NCBI GenBank assembly: GCA_034509735.1 | Contig: JACGWO010000003.1 | Location: forward strand, 1,302,001-1,366,000 | DNA: 64,000 bases | Source: Sesamum alatum | Lineage: Eukaryota; Streptophyta; Magnoliopsida; Lamiales; Pedaliaceae | Reading direction: 5' to 3' | Shown here: one piece after another, positions 34,881 through 45,692 of the stretch | Numbering within the stretch: the stretch's first letter is position 1 | Layout: every line of letters starts with the position of its first letter | Notes under the pieces: generated by a model | Told to the model about the DNA's origin: nothing | The model's database searches: none | Seen by the model: the letters and a program-made list of their open reading frames with translations, nothing else | Made by a program: the position numbers and the translations under genes

Positions 34881-35694
34881 CAAATTTTACCTACATTGGG
34901 GAGAGGTTTAGGATACTCCCCTTTCCAATGGCCCTCTTTACGACAGTAAATGCTTACGTTCTTAGAATCTATGAACTTGACTGCTTGAACCTTTTGTTCT
35001 TTCCTTTACCTCTACCTTGTGTTGTAAAGGAACAACACTTGAAGTGCTGCAATAGTTGATGTTACCTTACCCTTCTTCCTCTTTTAGCGTCTGGCACCCT
35101 TGCCTTTCGCTATGGAGGTTGAAGCCTCTCCTACTAGTACCGACGGTGCAGATTTTGCAATCGTTGCCTCGTACTAGACCGACATAATTACCAATCTATG
35201 AAGATCTTTTCTAAGCTCATTCATGTTGATAAGTAATGGTTCGTAGGAGGGAGGAAGATACTGAAGGATCATGTCAATGTACGTCTCCTTTTCAAGACTG
35301 ACGTGGAGGTCTTTTGAGATTCTCCACTAGGGATTGCATCATCACTCCATGTTCTTTGTACCGACATCCCTTCCGTCATCTTAGCTCCAAATATGCCTTC
35401 GTTGCATTTTACCCCACGTGCTGGTCCAAGACCATATAGACATGATGCAAACGAAGCATAGTTTGAGCCAACATCATTATATCCTACTTGCCGGTGGTCA
35501 TCCTTCAACTTTTGAACACCAAGCATTGCCTCAGTTGTCGACCCCTCCGGCAAGGGCTGAGGAACGTCCTCATTCCGGTATGTGAGTTAAGGTTCTGGAG
35601 ATCTAAGACCATCTTAAGATTTCGCAGTCAATTCGTGTAATTGGTTCCTTTTTAATGAGCCTCTTAGTGATGTGTTTGGTGGATTCTTAGACAT
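34881..35694 (-). pseudogene. Copia-B gag relic
   Basis: The minus-strand start ATG at 35692-35694 reads M-S-K-N-P, like copia-A gag, then degrades. Surviving phrases include LPEGSTTEAM and FGAKMTEGMSVQ (about 35269-35553), matching the copia-A gag (EGSTPEE, FFGTKMTEGSSVQ). A lysine/glycine-rich and zinc-knuckle region follows in fragments. There is no full-length frame. Confidence 0.75.
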
Positions 35695-37600
35695 TCACAA
35701 CATATATGAAACAGAAAATAATAAGCAGAATGAAGTAATATTTTGGTTAAGTCTCGGTCTTTAGTCCTTAACCTCTCCCACTATTTCTACGAAAACACGG
35801 CACTCTCAAACGTTGTTTTCGGGAAATCCTTTCCTAGTGGGCTCGGGATCCACAGCGATCTCCCCCATACCCCGCTTTTACGATTCACATGGGAAAAGAA
35901 CCCGTGGGAGGTATTCCATACCATTCTCGTTCCACGAGATTCCCAAGATAATTGCCTCACCCTTTCACGTGATCCCGAGGACTCCAAGCGAATCACGTTA
36001 TTCGGGCGTTAGACCCGACCCAATCAACCGATTCATAGACTCACTGCTACCTCCACGACTCGTGAGACAGGTAACAGTAGTCTACTCATCGTTCATGACA
36101 AAGTGCAGCTTCTTTTAAGCACGATAGTCGTGCCACGACTCGTGAGACCACGCTATCGACCTAAAAGATCTTCCTCACTTTTGCCATAGATGGAAGGCTT
36201 GGACAGACTCCCAGAGTCCTAGTCCATTTATTAAGGGTCTATATTTAACTTGGTTTAACCAAGTGAGAGTTTTGATAGAACGAGACCTCATCACATATTA
36301 ATTATTGCATTGCGTGCGTTATGGCAGAAATATTCTAAGCGTGAATGTAACCATACATAAAGCATATAGAATAATCATAAGCATAAAATACGCATCGCAT
36401 GCAAAATAAAGCCTAGCACGCCCCTGTAGGATGATCACAAGCCCAAACCTATGCGACCCACTGAGCCCGCAGTGGATCTATGGTCAATCTAAGGGTAGGC
36501 CCTACACTATTACAAGATTTAATAACCCATTACATGCAATGGGCCTTGTAAGTCCTCTTTATCTTCTTGGGCTCTCCATCTTGGGCCTACACCGGGCTTC
36601 TTCTCCATGGATCCTCCGTGGGCCATCCGATGGCAACCTCCATGGGCCTCCAACACCTTGGGCTTGTCTTCTCTTGCAGCCGTTATTTACAAAAAGAAAT
36701 AAAACCTCACCACTAATTCTACTCTCATTACATCATAAAATAAGAAACCCCAATTAAACATTTGGGGGGAGTACATTGGGAGGGAGAGAGAAAGCCTTAT
36801 TATTCCAAGGCACTAGAAGAGATACAGAGAGGAAAATAAAAGAGGCACACAGGCCACAACCCAACAAATAAATGTAAATAAACCATACATGCGGTCTAGG
36901 GGCTTTGTGATCATCCTTTGTCAAATCAATTAACACAAATAGCACAAATACATATCCCACGTAAAATATGCTATACCAACATCCATGATAATCCATACCA
37001 TAAAATAAATGCAGAAACTACATGTAAAATATCCACACCAAACATTGGATAATAGTGCAACCTATGCACAACGATTTTTGTTGGAAAAACCTTTTCCATA
37101 ATTAACAAGGCAATATTAATTCTATGAAATATAAAATCTCAACCAAAATTAAAAATGCCCCAAGTTAATTAATTCAGAAAAATTCCCAGAATTATACAGA
37201 AAAATCAAATTTTCTGAAACACAAAAATCAACAATTCAAGAATATGCCCATTTATTCAAGAATTCCAAAATCCAACATTCGTGCAATATTAATACATGTT
37301 AAGATCTACTCATGCTCAAACCATAAAATAACCATGATGTCCAACATCATAAAACGCAGAAATTATTGCGAAATTTCACATATGAATTTTGATCATTGGT
37401 GCAACCATTGCAAAATTTAAATCTTGTTAGGAAACCCTTTCCTCATCAACCAAGCAATATTTATTTTAGGAAATTCCAAATCTCAAAAATAAATATTCTA
37501 AGTCAAAGGGTTTAGAATAATGCAGAAAATATCATAAAAATAATTCAGAAAAAACAGTTTTGAAAAACGAGCCAAAAACGGGAGAGAAACGGAAAACGGC
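35695..37600 (-). other. Copia-B non-coding leader
   Basis: About 1.9 kb between gag and the GC block. It carries the conserved stem-loop at 36455-36478 (GATCCACTG / CAGTGGGTC on the minus strand) and the other leader blocks shared with copia-A and -C. The frames at 35743-36118 are in conserved non-coding text. Confidence 0.7.
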
Positions 37601-37750
37601 ACAGCCGGCCGGCCAGGCGCGTGCGCGCGCGCGCAGGCTCCTCTGCCTGCGCGCACACGCGCGCGCTGTCCGCGCACGCTGGGCGCGCTGGCCGGGCGCG
37701 CGCAGGCCCCTGCCTGCACGCGGGGCCAGCGTGCTGCTGCTGCCGGTTCG
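37600..37750 (-). repeat. Copia-B leader: GC-alternating hairpin block
   Basis: CGCGCG-rich block with a 10-bp perfect hairpin (GCGCGCAGGC / GCCTGCGCGC, 37629-37654) and a 6-bp hairpin GCAGGC/GCCTGC (37702-37717). It lies about 220 bp from the primer site, as in the other two groups. Confidence 0.8.
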
Positions 37751-37978
37751 CCGTTTTTTACTCTTTTTCTATTTTTCATGCAATTTTTCTGAACCACAAG
37801 ATAAATTAAACCCTAGAACATGTATAAACACATTCAAGAAAACCAAGATCCAAAATCCCATGCAAAATTAAATGCCAATAAATATCTACGATAAACATGC
37901 TATAAATGTAAATTAAAACACGTTTATCATGCTTAAACGCACATAGCACATAGAATTCTAGGCCTATACACCGAACCG

Positions 37979-37990
37979 TGCTCTGATACT
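37979..37990 (-). promoter_or_regulatory. Copia-B primer binding site, one mismatch
   Basis: The minus strand reads TAGTATCAGAGC where copia-A and -C have TGGTATCAGAGC, adjacent to the 5' LTR end. Still best matched to initiator tRNA-Met. Confidence 0.75.
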
Positions 37991-37992
37991 AC

Positions 37993-40313
37993 TGAAAGAA
38001 ATCGGTGGATCGTCCCGGGAGATTAACGCGAATAGCGGAAGCGCGAAATAGTGCGTAATAAAATTACAAAGCATAATTAAATCGAATTTAAATCATGCAT
38101 AATATACATAAACGAATCAAGGGGTGTGCCCTTGATTCTCCCGGGCGTTCGGTGTATCTCATGTTCAATAAAACACAACATGGAGGCCATAGAATTGAAA
38201 CCGGAAAAACAAAATTAAAGAACCTACCCGGTTGTAGTTTTGTCTTCGTTTCGGCTACACGCATTGTTCCCCGTTTTGCACCAAGATCTCAAATAAGAGA
38301 CCCTCTAAATCATCTCACTCGCTCCACCGGAAAGCAAACAACCCTTGTGCTAGCAAGAAATAATTTGGGGAGAAGAGACATCGATACACGCTATGAATTA
38401 ACGCAATCAATGTCTCTTATGTTCTTAACTTGAATAAAATCAAGAAGAACAAAGTATAATTCTTGGAGATTAAGAAAAGGGGATCGACGAATTTTAGAGA
38501 GAGATGAGAGATGAGAGTTGTAGAGAATAGTAGGTGTAAGTGTGTGTTTTTTTAAGTATTTATAGGAGATGGAATTCCTATTCCTTCTCAAACTCTTCCA
38601 AAGAGACACACTTTGACTAGGATTTTGACCTAGTCAAATCCTAGTCAAATTAGGCTTTGATTAAGTCAAATTAATCATGGCCCTTCATCTCATCATTCTC
38701 TAGATCAAATCTTGTCCATCCATTTTGATGGGCTTTATGGAATGGGCCTATTTAATTCTAAATTAAATATTCCCATGGACTTTATATTAAAATCCTATTT
38801 AATATACTAAGCCCATTAATTAATGGAATGGACTTTATTTAATTCCAAATTAAATAGTCCATGGACTTTATATTAAATCCTATTTAATACCAAGCCCATT
38901 AATTTATTCCATAGAATGGGATTATTTAATTCTAAATTAAATAGTCCCATGGACTTTATATTAAATCCTATTTAATATACTAAGCCCATTAATTAATTAA
39001 TGGAATGGACTTTATTTAATTCCAAATTAAATAGTCCATGGACTTTATATTAAATCCTATTTAATACCAAGCCCATTAATTAATTAATTCACCCTTTTAA
39101 TCTAATTAAAAGGAAAGCCCATGCTTTGTAAAATTCATAAATCTAATTTATGAACTCAAGCCCGATTATTCCAAATAATACATCGAGGCTTGTATCTCCA
39201 AGAAGTATAATTTAATTCCATTAAATTAAACCTTCTCCCGGAATTAATTCCAAATTAATTCCCTTTCATTTGGTGTAGCGGGTGTGACTCTTTAGGTTCA
39301 CTTTTCAGCTAGACTTGGACCTACTTTTCATTATTTCATAACTAAAGTAGTCCGTTACCATGGGTGGCCATCTAGCAACGGTCCATGGCACTAGAGACTA
39401 GGTGAATTTATGGTGTGAACATTTAGGCTCCGAGTTATACGCAGGTGCGGTCCTACCGACGCTCGATACGTACGGGTACGGTCCTACTGTCGCCTGTCTC
39501 CCGGCCTTTAGTTTAGGGGTCGGTTCCCATCGTTGACTAGGCAACTATGCATAATGCTCGAGATAGGTTTAACTCGACGTAGGAAATCCTTTCCCACTAC
39601 ATCAAGTGCTATGGCCATAGACTTTGTGAGTCTAAACCATCTCCGAGCGCATAGGAGATCTTGCTGTCATATCCTTTGACAGGGGACAGATCCTATCTTG
39701 GAATTCACCGTTCTTACATACTCCGACTCACTGGACGAGGCTTATGATGACCATGTGATATAATCGGTCAAATTTCACCATATCCAAGATACAGCCTTAG
39801 TATGTAGGGGACTGCCGTGATCCTCAAGTCCGAGGACTAATCCCGTACTATCAGAACCGGGAATACGAGTCATACCGACCAAGCCCGAGTAGCTTCTATA
39901 TGACGATTCCCGCGAGTCACCTCAGTCGGCCGCTCCCCAGCAGGCCGACCCACTAACACTGCTTAGACGATCCTTGTCACCCGTCGATGAAACACGACAG
40001 CAGATGCTTAGTGCAAGTCTCAAATGGATTCTCGATGCCCTTTCTCGAGATTCCTTTGACTTGGAGTATTTCAGACTGATTCGGCGAAACTGATTTCATG
40101 AACCTACCTCCAAGCGTAGTTCCAATTTCCCGAAACGTTATTTCAGTCTGTGGGCATTTGTTGTGACATCATAACGATGCAAGCAGTAAGTACAACAAAC
40201 TCATGCCTATGAATCCTTACTGCATTCATTAACATAATATTACTTGTTCACAGATTGACGAATGGTTCTCAGAACAGCCAATACCATTGACTTTCTGGTC
40301 ACCTATTCTAACA
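37993..40313 (-). repeat. Copia-B 5' LTR
   Basis: About 2321 bp, nearly identical to 30247-32566. It has a W-box cluster at about 38613-38669 and four U3 modules at about 38745-39078. It is followed by ATAAC (40314-40318). Confidence 0.93.
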
Positions 40314-41111
40314 ATAACATCATTCAATTTTAATTATTTAACCAAATTAAAAAAATTAATAATTTTTTATTTATATAAATTATTATTATTGAAAACATAA
40401 AAAACTTAAATAATAAATAATTTAGGAACGGTATTTTGAGTGGTTAGGGATTGCCTAAAATATCGAATGAACCGTTCCAAACCTGGATCGCACAATCTTG
40501 ATGACCGTTCCATAATGCATTTCAAATAAAGGACAAAATCGTGCCTAAGTGTACCCCAAAGTTAATCATTGTTGCTCCAAATACACATTCTATAACTGTG
40601 CCAATAATGCATTCCAAATAAAGATCAACATCGTTCCTAAGGACATTCCAAAGTTGGTTTCAACTAGAGTTCCACATACAGTTCCAATATCTATCACTCG
40701 AATAAAAACAACCCGTTCGAAAATGAATACCAAGAATAGTGGAAAAATGCATCTTTCATACATAAAAATTAATGCAAATCAAGTTGCAAATCCCATTCCA
40801 AATTATGTCAAAAAATAATATAATCTAACCATTCCAAATAATAATTGGGTGATCTAAATGCACAAATTACATATTCACACAATTTAGCATAATCAGGAAC
40901 AATATTTAGCATGTGCGTCAAAAATTGTGCCAAAATAGCACGGTCACTGCGTAACCGTTCCTCAATATGAGCAACTCTATGAATTACGACAGAAGGTCTC
41001 CCCTTCCATTATTGTTCCAAATTTCGATCCAGGTTCATCCAACGAGTTTATTTTTTAGTTTCAAATTAAAAAAATAAAACGAGAACAATTCTCACATTTT
41101 TTTTTATAGTG
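40314..41111. repeat. CACTA 3' subterminal and terminal repeat region
   Basis: Contains AGGAACGGT (about 40423), AACCGTTCCAAA (about 40470), GACCGTTCCA (about 40501) and further ATTCCAAA/GTTCC words to about 41020. It ends TTTTATAGTG at 41111, then the TGA duplication (41112-41114). Confidence 0.78.
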
Positions 41112-41374
41112 TGAGTTAGTTGGATTGAAAAAGATCTAATAAAAGATTTTAAGTGAGCTTTCAGCCGGAGGTGAGGTCGTGTGAGTCATATGTGATAGAA
41201 TTGTTTAAATGAAAGAAAAACACATGGAAATTCATACTATCTGCTGACCTCATGGGATTACTAAACTGAGTGTGCCAAGAGGGTTTTATGGGTGAGAGAG
41301 AAATCCGGGGGAGGATCAGGGTAGGCTAGTCAATGAGTAAATAATACTCAAACCCAAGATTATACTCATCTATT
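41112..41374. other. Short unassigned spacer
   Basis: Starts with the right-hand TGA duplication of the CACTA. The remaining 260 bp show no coding frame or repeat I recognise. Confidence 0.5.
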
Positions 41375-43210
41375 TGTTATAATTGGTGATCAGAAAATCA
41401 ATTGAATTGGCAATTTTGGGAACTATTTAAGTAGTCTTTATTAATTAAAGTGATATTTTCTTGGTGGATATGATAAGTTTTCATACTTGGAATATATATC
41501 TATTGTGCTTACCAATTATGTTAAATGACGCTTTAATACGCTTTAACATCACAACAGATCCCACAGACTAATTGGATAACCCATATAGATGGGCGCGCAT
41601 TGGATGACTACTATGAACCAACTTCTGAGGGTTGCTCTAAAATGTTTCAAGTCGAGGACCTTGATAGTTTATTGGATGAGTGTCGTGTTTAATCGACAAT
41701 AGACGTTGGACGTCTATACGATTTTAGTGGGTTGGTTGGCTGGTTGTCGAACTAATTGAACTAACTCGTGATGAATCGTTATATGGAATCCTTGGAGGCT
41801 TGGTCGGTATGTGTGGAATTCTCCAGCTCCGATAGTATGGGAGTAATTCTCAGACTTGAGGAACCATAAAAAATCACATACACGCAATGGTTGTATCTTG
41901 GATTTGACGAGAGGTGATCATATCACGGACATGATCATTATAAGCGTTGTCCAGTTAAGCAGAATATGTAGTAAGGAGGATGGGTTCCAAGAAGAGGATC
42001 CGTCCAATGTCAGTATGTGACAGCGGTATCTCTGATGCACTCAGAGACGTGTTCATGCTCTTAGAACCTGTGGCCACAGTGATTGACGAATAGGAAATGG
42101 TTTTCCATATCGAACAATGGAGCGAGCATAGTCTGGAGATAAGCATAGATGCCTAGTCTAGGATGAAAACCGACGCCTTAATCCATGCCCTAGACTAGAC
42201 TGGAAAACAGTAGATGGAAGGACCATACAGGTTATAGAACTCGGGAGCCTAAATATTCACGCCAACATTCACCTAGTCCCTAGTGCCATGAACCGTTGCT
42301 AGACGCAACCTAGAGTAACGGGCGTTCTTGATCAATGGTTAATCATGATTGATCAATTAAATTATATTTATTTGATCAATTGTGTTGACACAAGCCCAAG
42401 TATAACTGAGGGTGAACCTAAAGAGTAACACACCAATCACCGAGGTGGTGGAGGAATTAATTTAAAATTAATTTCGAAAGATGGGGATTCATTTAATTGG
42501 ATTAAATTAATTCCAAAGAGTATAAATAGTTGGATTTTTTAACGTGGGATAGTCCATTGGATGGATAACCCAAGATTAAATTATTTGGATAAATTTAATT
42601 GGGCTTTCTTTAATTAATAAATTGAATTTGTTAATTAAAAGAGTGTGTGCTTATGTCTCTAATTGGATTAGATGACACAGGAACATGTTTAGTTGGGTTT
42701 TAAATTAAATTAGATTTATTAAAATCGCTTGGACTTTAGGGCACATTTTTAATTTATTTGAAACGAGGCCCATTCCACTAACATGGGGCCCAAAGGGCTG
42801 AGTTGGCTTCCATGTAAGTAAAGGAGGAGTTGGACTTCTCCCTACATGGAAAGAGGAGTTGACCGGGGTGTGCTTTTAAAAAGCACAACTAGCCACAAAA
42901 ACATGCTCTTCTATATGGTATGATTTGCACCATACCAAATGGAAGCTTTCTTGATTGGAGGGATGGAGTTTGAATAACTATGTTCATTCTTGCTCTCCCT
43001 CCAACACAATTCCAAGGAAGACGGAATTCCCTCTCCTCTCTACCACATTCTCGTCCTCTCCTCTCTCTCCCACTCTCCCTCTCTCGCTTCTTCGTTGATC
43101 TTGGATCAAGTGAAGAGCAACTATGAATCAAAAGATACACTAATCTATAGTGTTTTCTTTGATTCTTTCTTCCTAGGCCTAGCCTTTTGTAGCAAGAAGA
43201 CTTGGAATTT
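41375..43210 (+). repeat. Old copia LTR relic, plus orientation, truncated
   Basis: Begins TGTTATAATTGGTGATCAG, the diverged counterpart of the copia LTR start, and follows the copia-C LTR order: GATTAGTTGGATAACCCAT-like text near 41569, GGAGGCTTGGTCGGTATG near 41792, and the CCGTTGCTAGACG..GTAACGG block near 42290. A promoter-proximal CT-rich tract follows near 43030-43090. It fades after about 43210 and no closing end or partner LTR is visible. Confidence 0.7.
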
Positions 43211-43299
43211 ATTAATCGGCTCCCATTTTTCGACCAGACATCTATGTATATAAACCCAATTATGTTTCTCCATTAATCAATATAGGAAATCCACTTTTC

Positions 43300-43480
43300 T
43301 ATTTGATCGTCTATTGTGGCCATAGTCTTTCCGGAGATCAACATACATTAGAGCATATAGAAAACTACTATCATCTCATGATGGTCATAGATCCTATTTT
43401 GGAACTCACTAGCTTCTGTATGTTTTTTACGGCACTAGAACTGGGCTTATTATGGCCATGTTAAAGAAGAGACACATTTT
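43300..43480 (-). repeat. Old copia LTR relic, minus orientation (left half)
   Basis: Text such as GGCCATAGTCTTT, GGTCATAGATCCTATTTTGGAA and GGGCTTATTATGGCCATG matches the minus-strand middle of the LTR family. Copia-A split it; it resumes at 53866. Confidence 0.6.
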
Positions 43481-43485
43481 CAAAG
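43481..43485. repeat. Target duplication of copia-A, left (CAAAG)
   Basis: CAAAG here and at 53866-53870, directly flanking the two LTRs. Confidence 0.92.
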
Positions 43486-44376
43486 TGTTAGAATAGGTGA
43501 CCATGTAAGCCAATTTTGGCGGGTATATGTAACCTATGTCTAGACAATTATAGGTGTTTTGATAAATCATTAATGAATAAAGAAGTGAATTTTCATTTGG
43601 CATTACTTTGTTTGTGTTCACTTGCACCTATTTTTCCATATCTGTTCACTACGCAAACAGAGCCCACGGACTGAGATTCGATTTCGGGGACTGGGACTAC
43701 GCTTGGAGGTAGGTCCATGAAATCAGTCTTCCCGAATCAGTCCGGAAATCTCCAAGTCAAGGAATCCCGAAAATGGGTACCGGGATTCCATTTGAGACTT
43801 GCACTAAGCATCTGCTGTCGTGTTTCATCGACGGGTGACGAGGATCGTCTAAGCAGTGTTAGTGGGTTAGCCTGCTAGGACGCAGCTGACTGAGGTGACT
43901 CGCGGGAACCGTCTTACGGAGGACCTTGAGTATGGTCTGCTAGGTATGACGTGTATTCCCGGTTCCAACGGTACAGGTAAAGTCCTTTGACTTGAGGAAT
44001 TACTGAGTTTACCTGTACATCAGGATTGTATCTTAGATATGGTGAGAGATTGCCAGAATTCCATTTGGTAGTCATAAGCCATGTCTAGTGCAGTTCTGAT
44101 GTACAAAGTGACAGTAGTTTCCAAGAAAGGATCTGTCTCCTGTCAATAGGTTTTGACAGTTGAGTCTCATGTATGCTCTAGGTCTTGTCCCTAAAAACTG
44201 TGGCCACAGTGACTGAACAGAAGGGAAGGGTTCCCTCGCGGCGTTTAGTGTGGGCAGACCGACACTTAGGTCCAAAATGGGTACCTGCATTTTCCGTGCC
44301 TTAGACTCTAAGTGTTGAGACCGTAGACAGAAGGACAAGCGTACTGTTAGAGCCTAAATGTTCATCCCTGAATATT

Positions 44377-44430
44377 TCACCTAGTCTCTAGTGCCATGGA
44401 CCGTTGCTAGATGGCCACCCATGGTAACGG
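44377..44430 (+). ncRNA. Conserved potential stem-loop block in the LTRs
   Basis: ACCTAGTCTCTAGTGCCATGG followed by a foldable segment: CCGTT pairs with AACGG and, inside, ATGG pairs with CCAT. Recognisable copies occur near 11785, 19120, 31610 (-), 39370 (-), 42275, 52770, 55290 (-), 61340 and 63345. It is the most conserved piece of otherwise diverged LTRs. Whether it acts as RNA or DNA is unknown. Confidence 0.5.
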
Positions 44431-44780
44431 ACGGGTTCTAGGAACCCGACCAAGTCTAGCTGAATGGTGAACCTAAAGAGTCACACACTATCCACACACA
44501 ATTAAATATTTAATTTGGAATTAAATATTGGAGTGAAGGAATGATTAAATTAGATTTAATCGGACCTTTATTTTTCTTGGAGAAATAATTCTTTCTATTT
44601 GATAGAAGGAATTAAATTGATAAATTGGATTTATCAAAAGGATTTATTTAATGGGCTTAAATAATATTTATATTTATTTTAGCCTCTTGGAAATATTTAA
44701 ATAGGTTTTTAAATATTTCCATTAAATTAAATTAAATCAACGGTTGAGATTAATGGGAGAGATGGATGGCTAGGATCGTT

Positions 44781-44827
44781 TTGACTAGGTCAAAACACTA
44801 GTTTGACTAGGACTTTGACTAGGTCAA
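44781..44827 (+). promoter_or_regulatory. W-box cluster in copia-A LTR
   Basis: Three TTGACT and two GGTCAA (inverse TTGACC) words in 47 bp, ending 60 bp before the TATA box. The same cluster is at about 53165-53212 in the 3' LTR and about 63747-63805 in the LTR at the right edge. Confidence 0.6.
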
Positions 44828-44886
44828 AATCCTAATCAAATTAGAGTTCTTGAAAGAGGAGTTTAAAGAGGATTAAACTCCTCTTC

Positions 44887-44894
44887 TATATAAA
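44887..44894 (+). promoter_or_regulatory. TATA box of copia-A 5' LTR
   Basis: TATATAAA followed by CCCC and, about 45 bp on, a CA/CT-rich tract. The copy in the 3' LTR is at 53272-53279. Confidence 0.7.
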
Positions 44895-45477
44895 CCCCTA
44901 GCATCCTACAATTTACATGATGATGAAACTCCAACACACACACACAACACACACACACGGTTTCTCTCTCTCTCCCATCTCTCTCGTCCGCCCCTCTCTC
45001 TCTCAAGAAAATAGTTTTTCTTGATTCTTTTGTTCTTGGAACATTAGAATCTTGATGAATCAATACCATTAATTGATAATGTGTTATTGATTCATCCACT
45101 CCAAATTATACACTTGTTCGTTGCTAGCACGACGTGCAAGATACGTGGGTGGATCGTGTGTCACGAATTAGAGGGTCTCAAAGACGAGATCTTGGTGCAA
45201 AACGGGGAACAACGCGTGTAGCCGTTGAAGACGAAAACGACAACGGGTAGGTCTCGTTTTAAATTTTCGTCCCTCTTTAATTTTCAACCCTATGGCCTCC
45301 ATGATTTATTTTATGTTATACGTTCATGAGATACACCGAATGCCCGGGAAAATTTCAAAGGCACACCTTTGAAACGTGTTTTAATTTAAAAGCATGTTTA
45401 AATTCCGTTTTAATTTTTTAATTATACCGCGCTTCCGCATTCGCGCTTTTCCCGGGACGATCCACATAATCTTTCAG

Positions 45478-45489
45478 TGGTATCAGAGC
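45478..45489 (+). promoter_or_regulatory. Copia-A primer binding site (tRNA-iMet type)
   Basis: TGGTATCAGAGC, one base after the LTR end. Confidence 0.93.
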
Positions 45490-45692
45490 CCGGTTCGGTG
45501 TATAGGCCTAGGGTTTACGTGCGTTTTAAAGCATGAAACGTGAAATAGCATGTTGTAATTAAATCTTGAATTTCTTGATTCTTGAAGCATGTTATTTTAT
45601 TGCTTTTAATTCGTGTGAATTGCTGAATATTGGTATTTTCTGTTTTTCTTGGGAATCGGGATGGGAATTAATCTGAAAAACGAGAAAACGTC

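Larger units (their letters stand above)
30247..40313 (-). mobile_element. Copia-B: young but coding-defective Ty1-copia element, 10.1 kb
   Basis: Minus-strand element with two LTRs of about 2.32 kb and a perfect ATAAC duplication. The LTRs differ by roughly ten substitutions and two or three small length changes by eye, so the insertion is recent. The interior (32567-37992) has a primer site, GC-alternating block, long leader and only fragments of gag-pol. Integrase and RT carry the same internal deletions as copia-C. It inserted just downstream of the CACTA TNPA-like gene. Confidence 0.93.
5074..41111 (+). mobile_element. CACTA (En/Spm) transposon, 36 kb with nested insertions
   Basis: The left end is CACTACAAAAAAGCGGGAATT and the right end, read inward, is CACTATAAAAAAAAATG..GAGAATTG. 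TGA flanks both sides. Subterminal regions at both ends are full of short GGAAC/GTTCC motifs in both orientations, as CACTA elements use for TNPA binding. The interior carries a TNP2-type transposase relic (5993-8528 plus 22904-24100) and a Transposase_24-type second gene (28324-30152). Removing a MULE (with a copia inside), a Mu-type element, a MITE and a copia leaves about 9.8 kb, a normal CACTA length. Both genes contain stops and frameshifts, so the element is dead. Confidence 0.88.
43486..45476 (+). repeat. Copia-A 5' LTR
   Basis: Runs from TGTTAGAATAGGTGACCATG to ATCTTTCA. It includes the shared CCATGGACCGTT..GGTAACGG block (about 44393-44430), the W-box cluster (44781-44827), TATATAAA (44887-44894), a (CA)n plus CT-rich tract (about 44936-45005) and a GC-rich end with CCGCATTCGCGC. 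Confidence 0.95.

Noticed and set aside
44072..44338. 88-codon minus-strand frame repeated at 52457-52723
   Set aside because: It falls inside both copia-A LTRs; identical because LTRs are identical, not because it is a gene.
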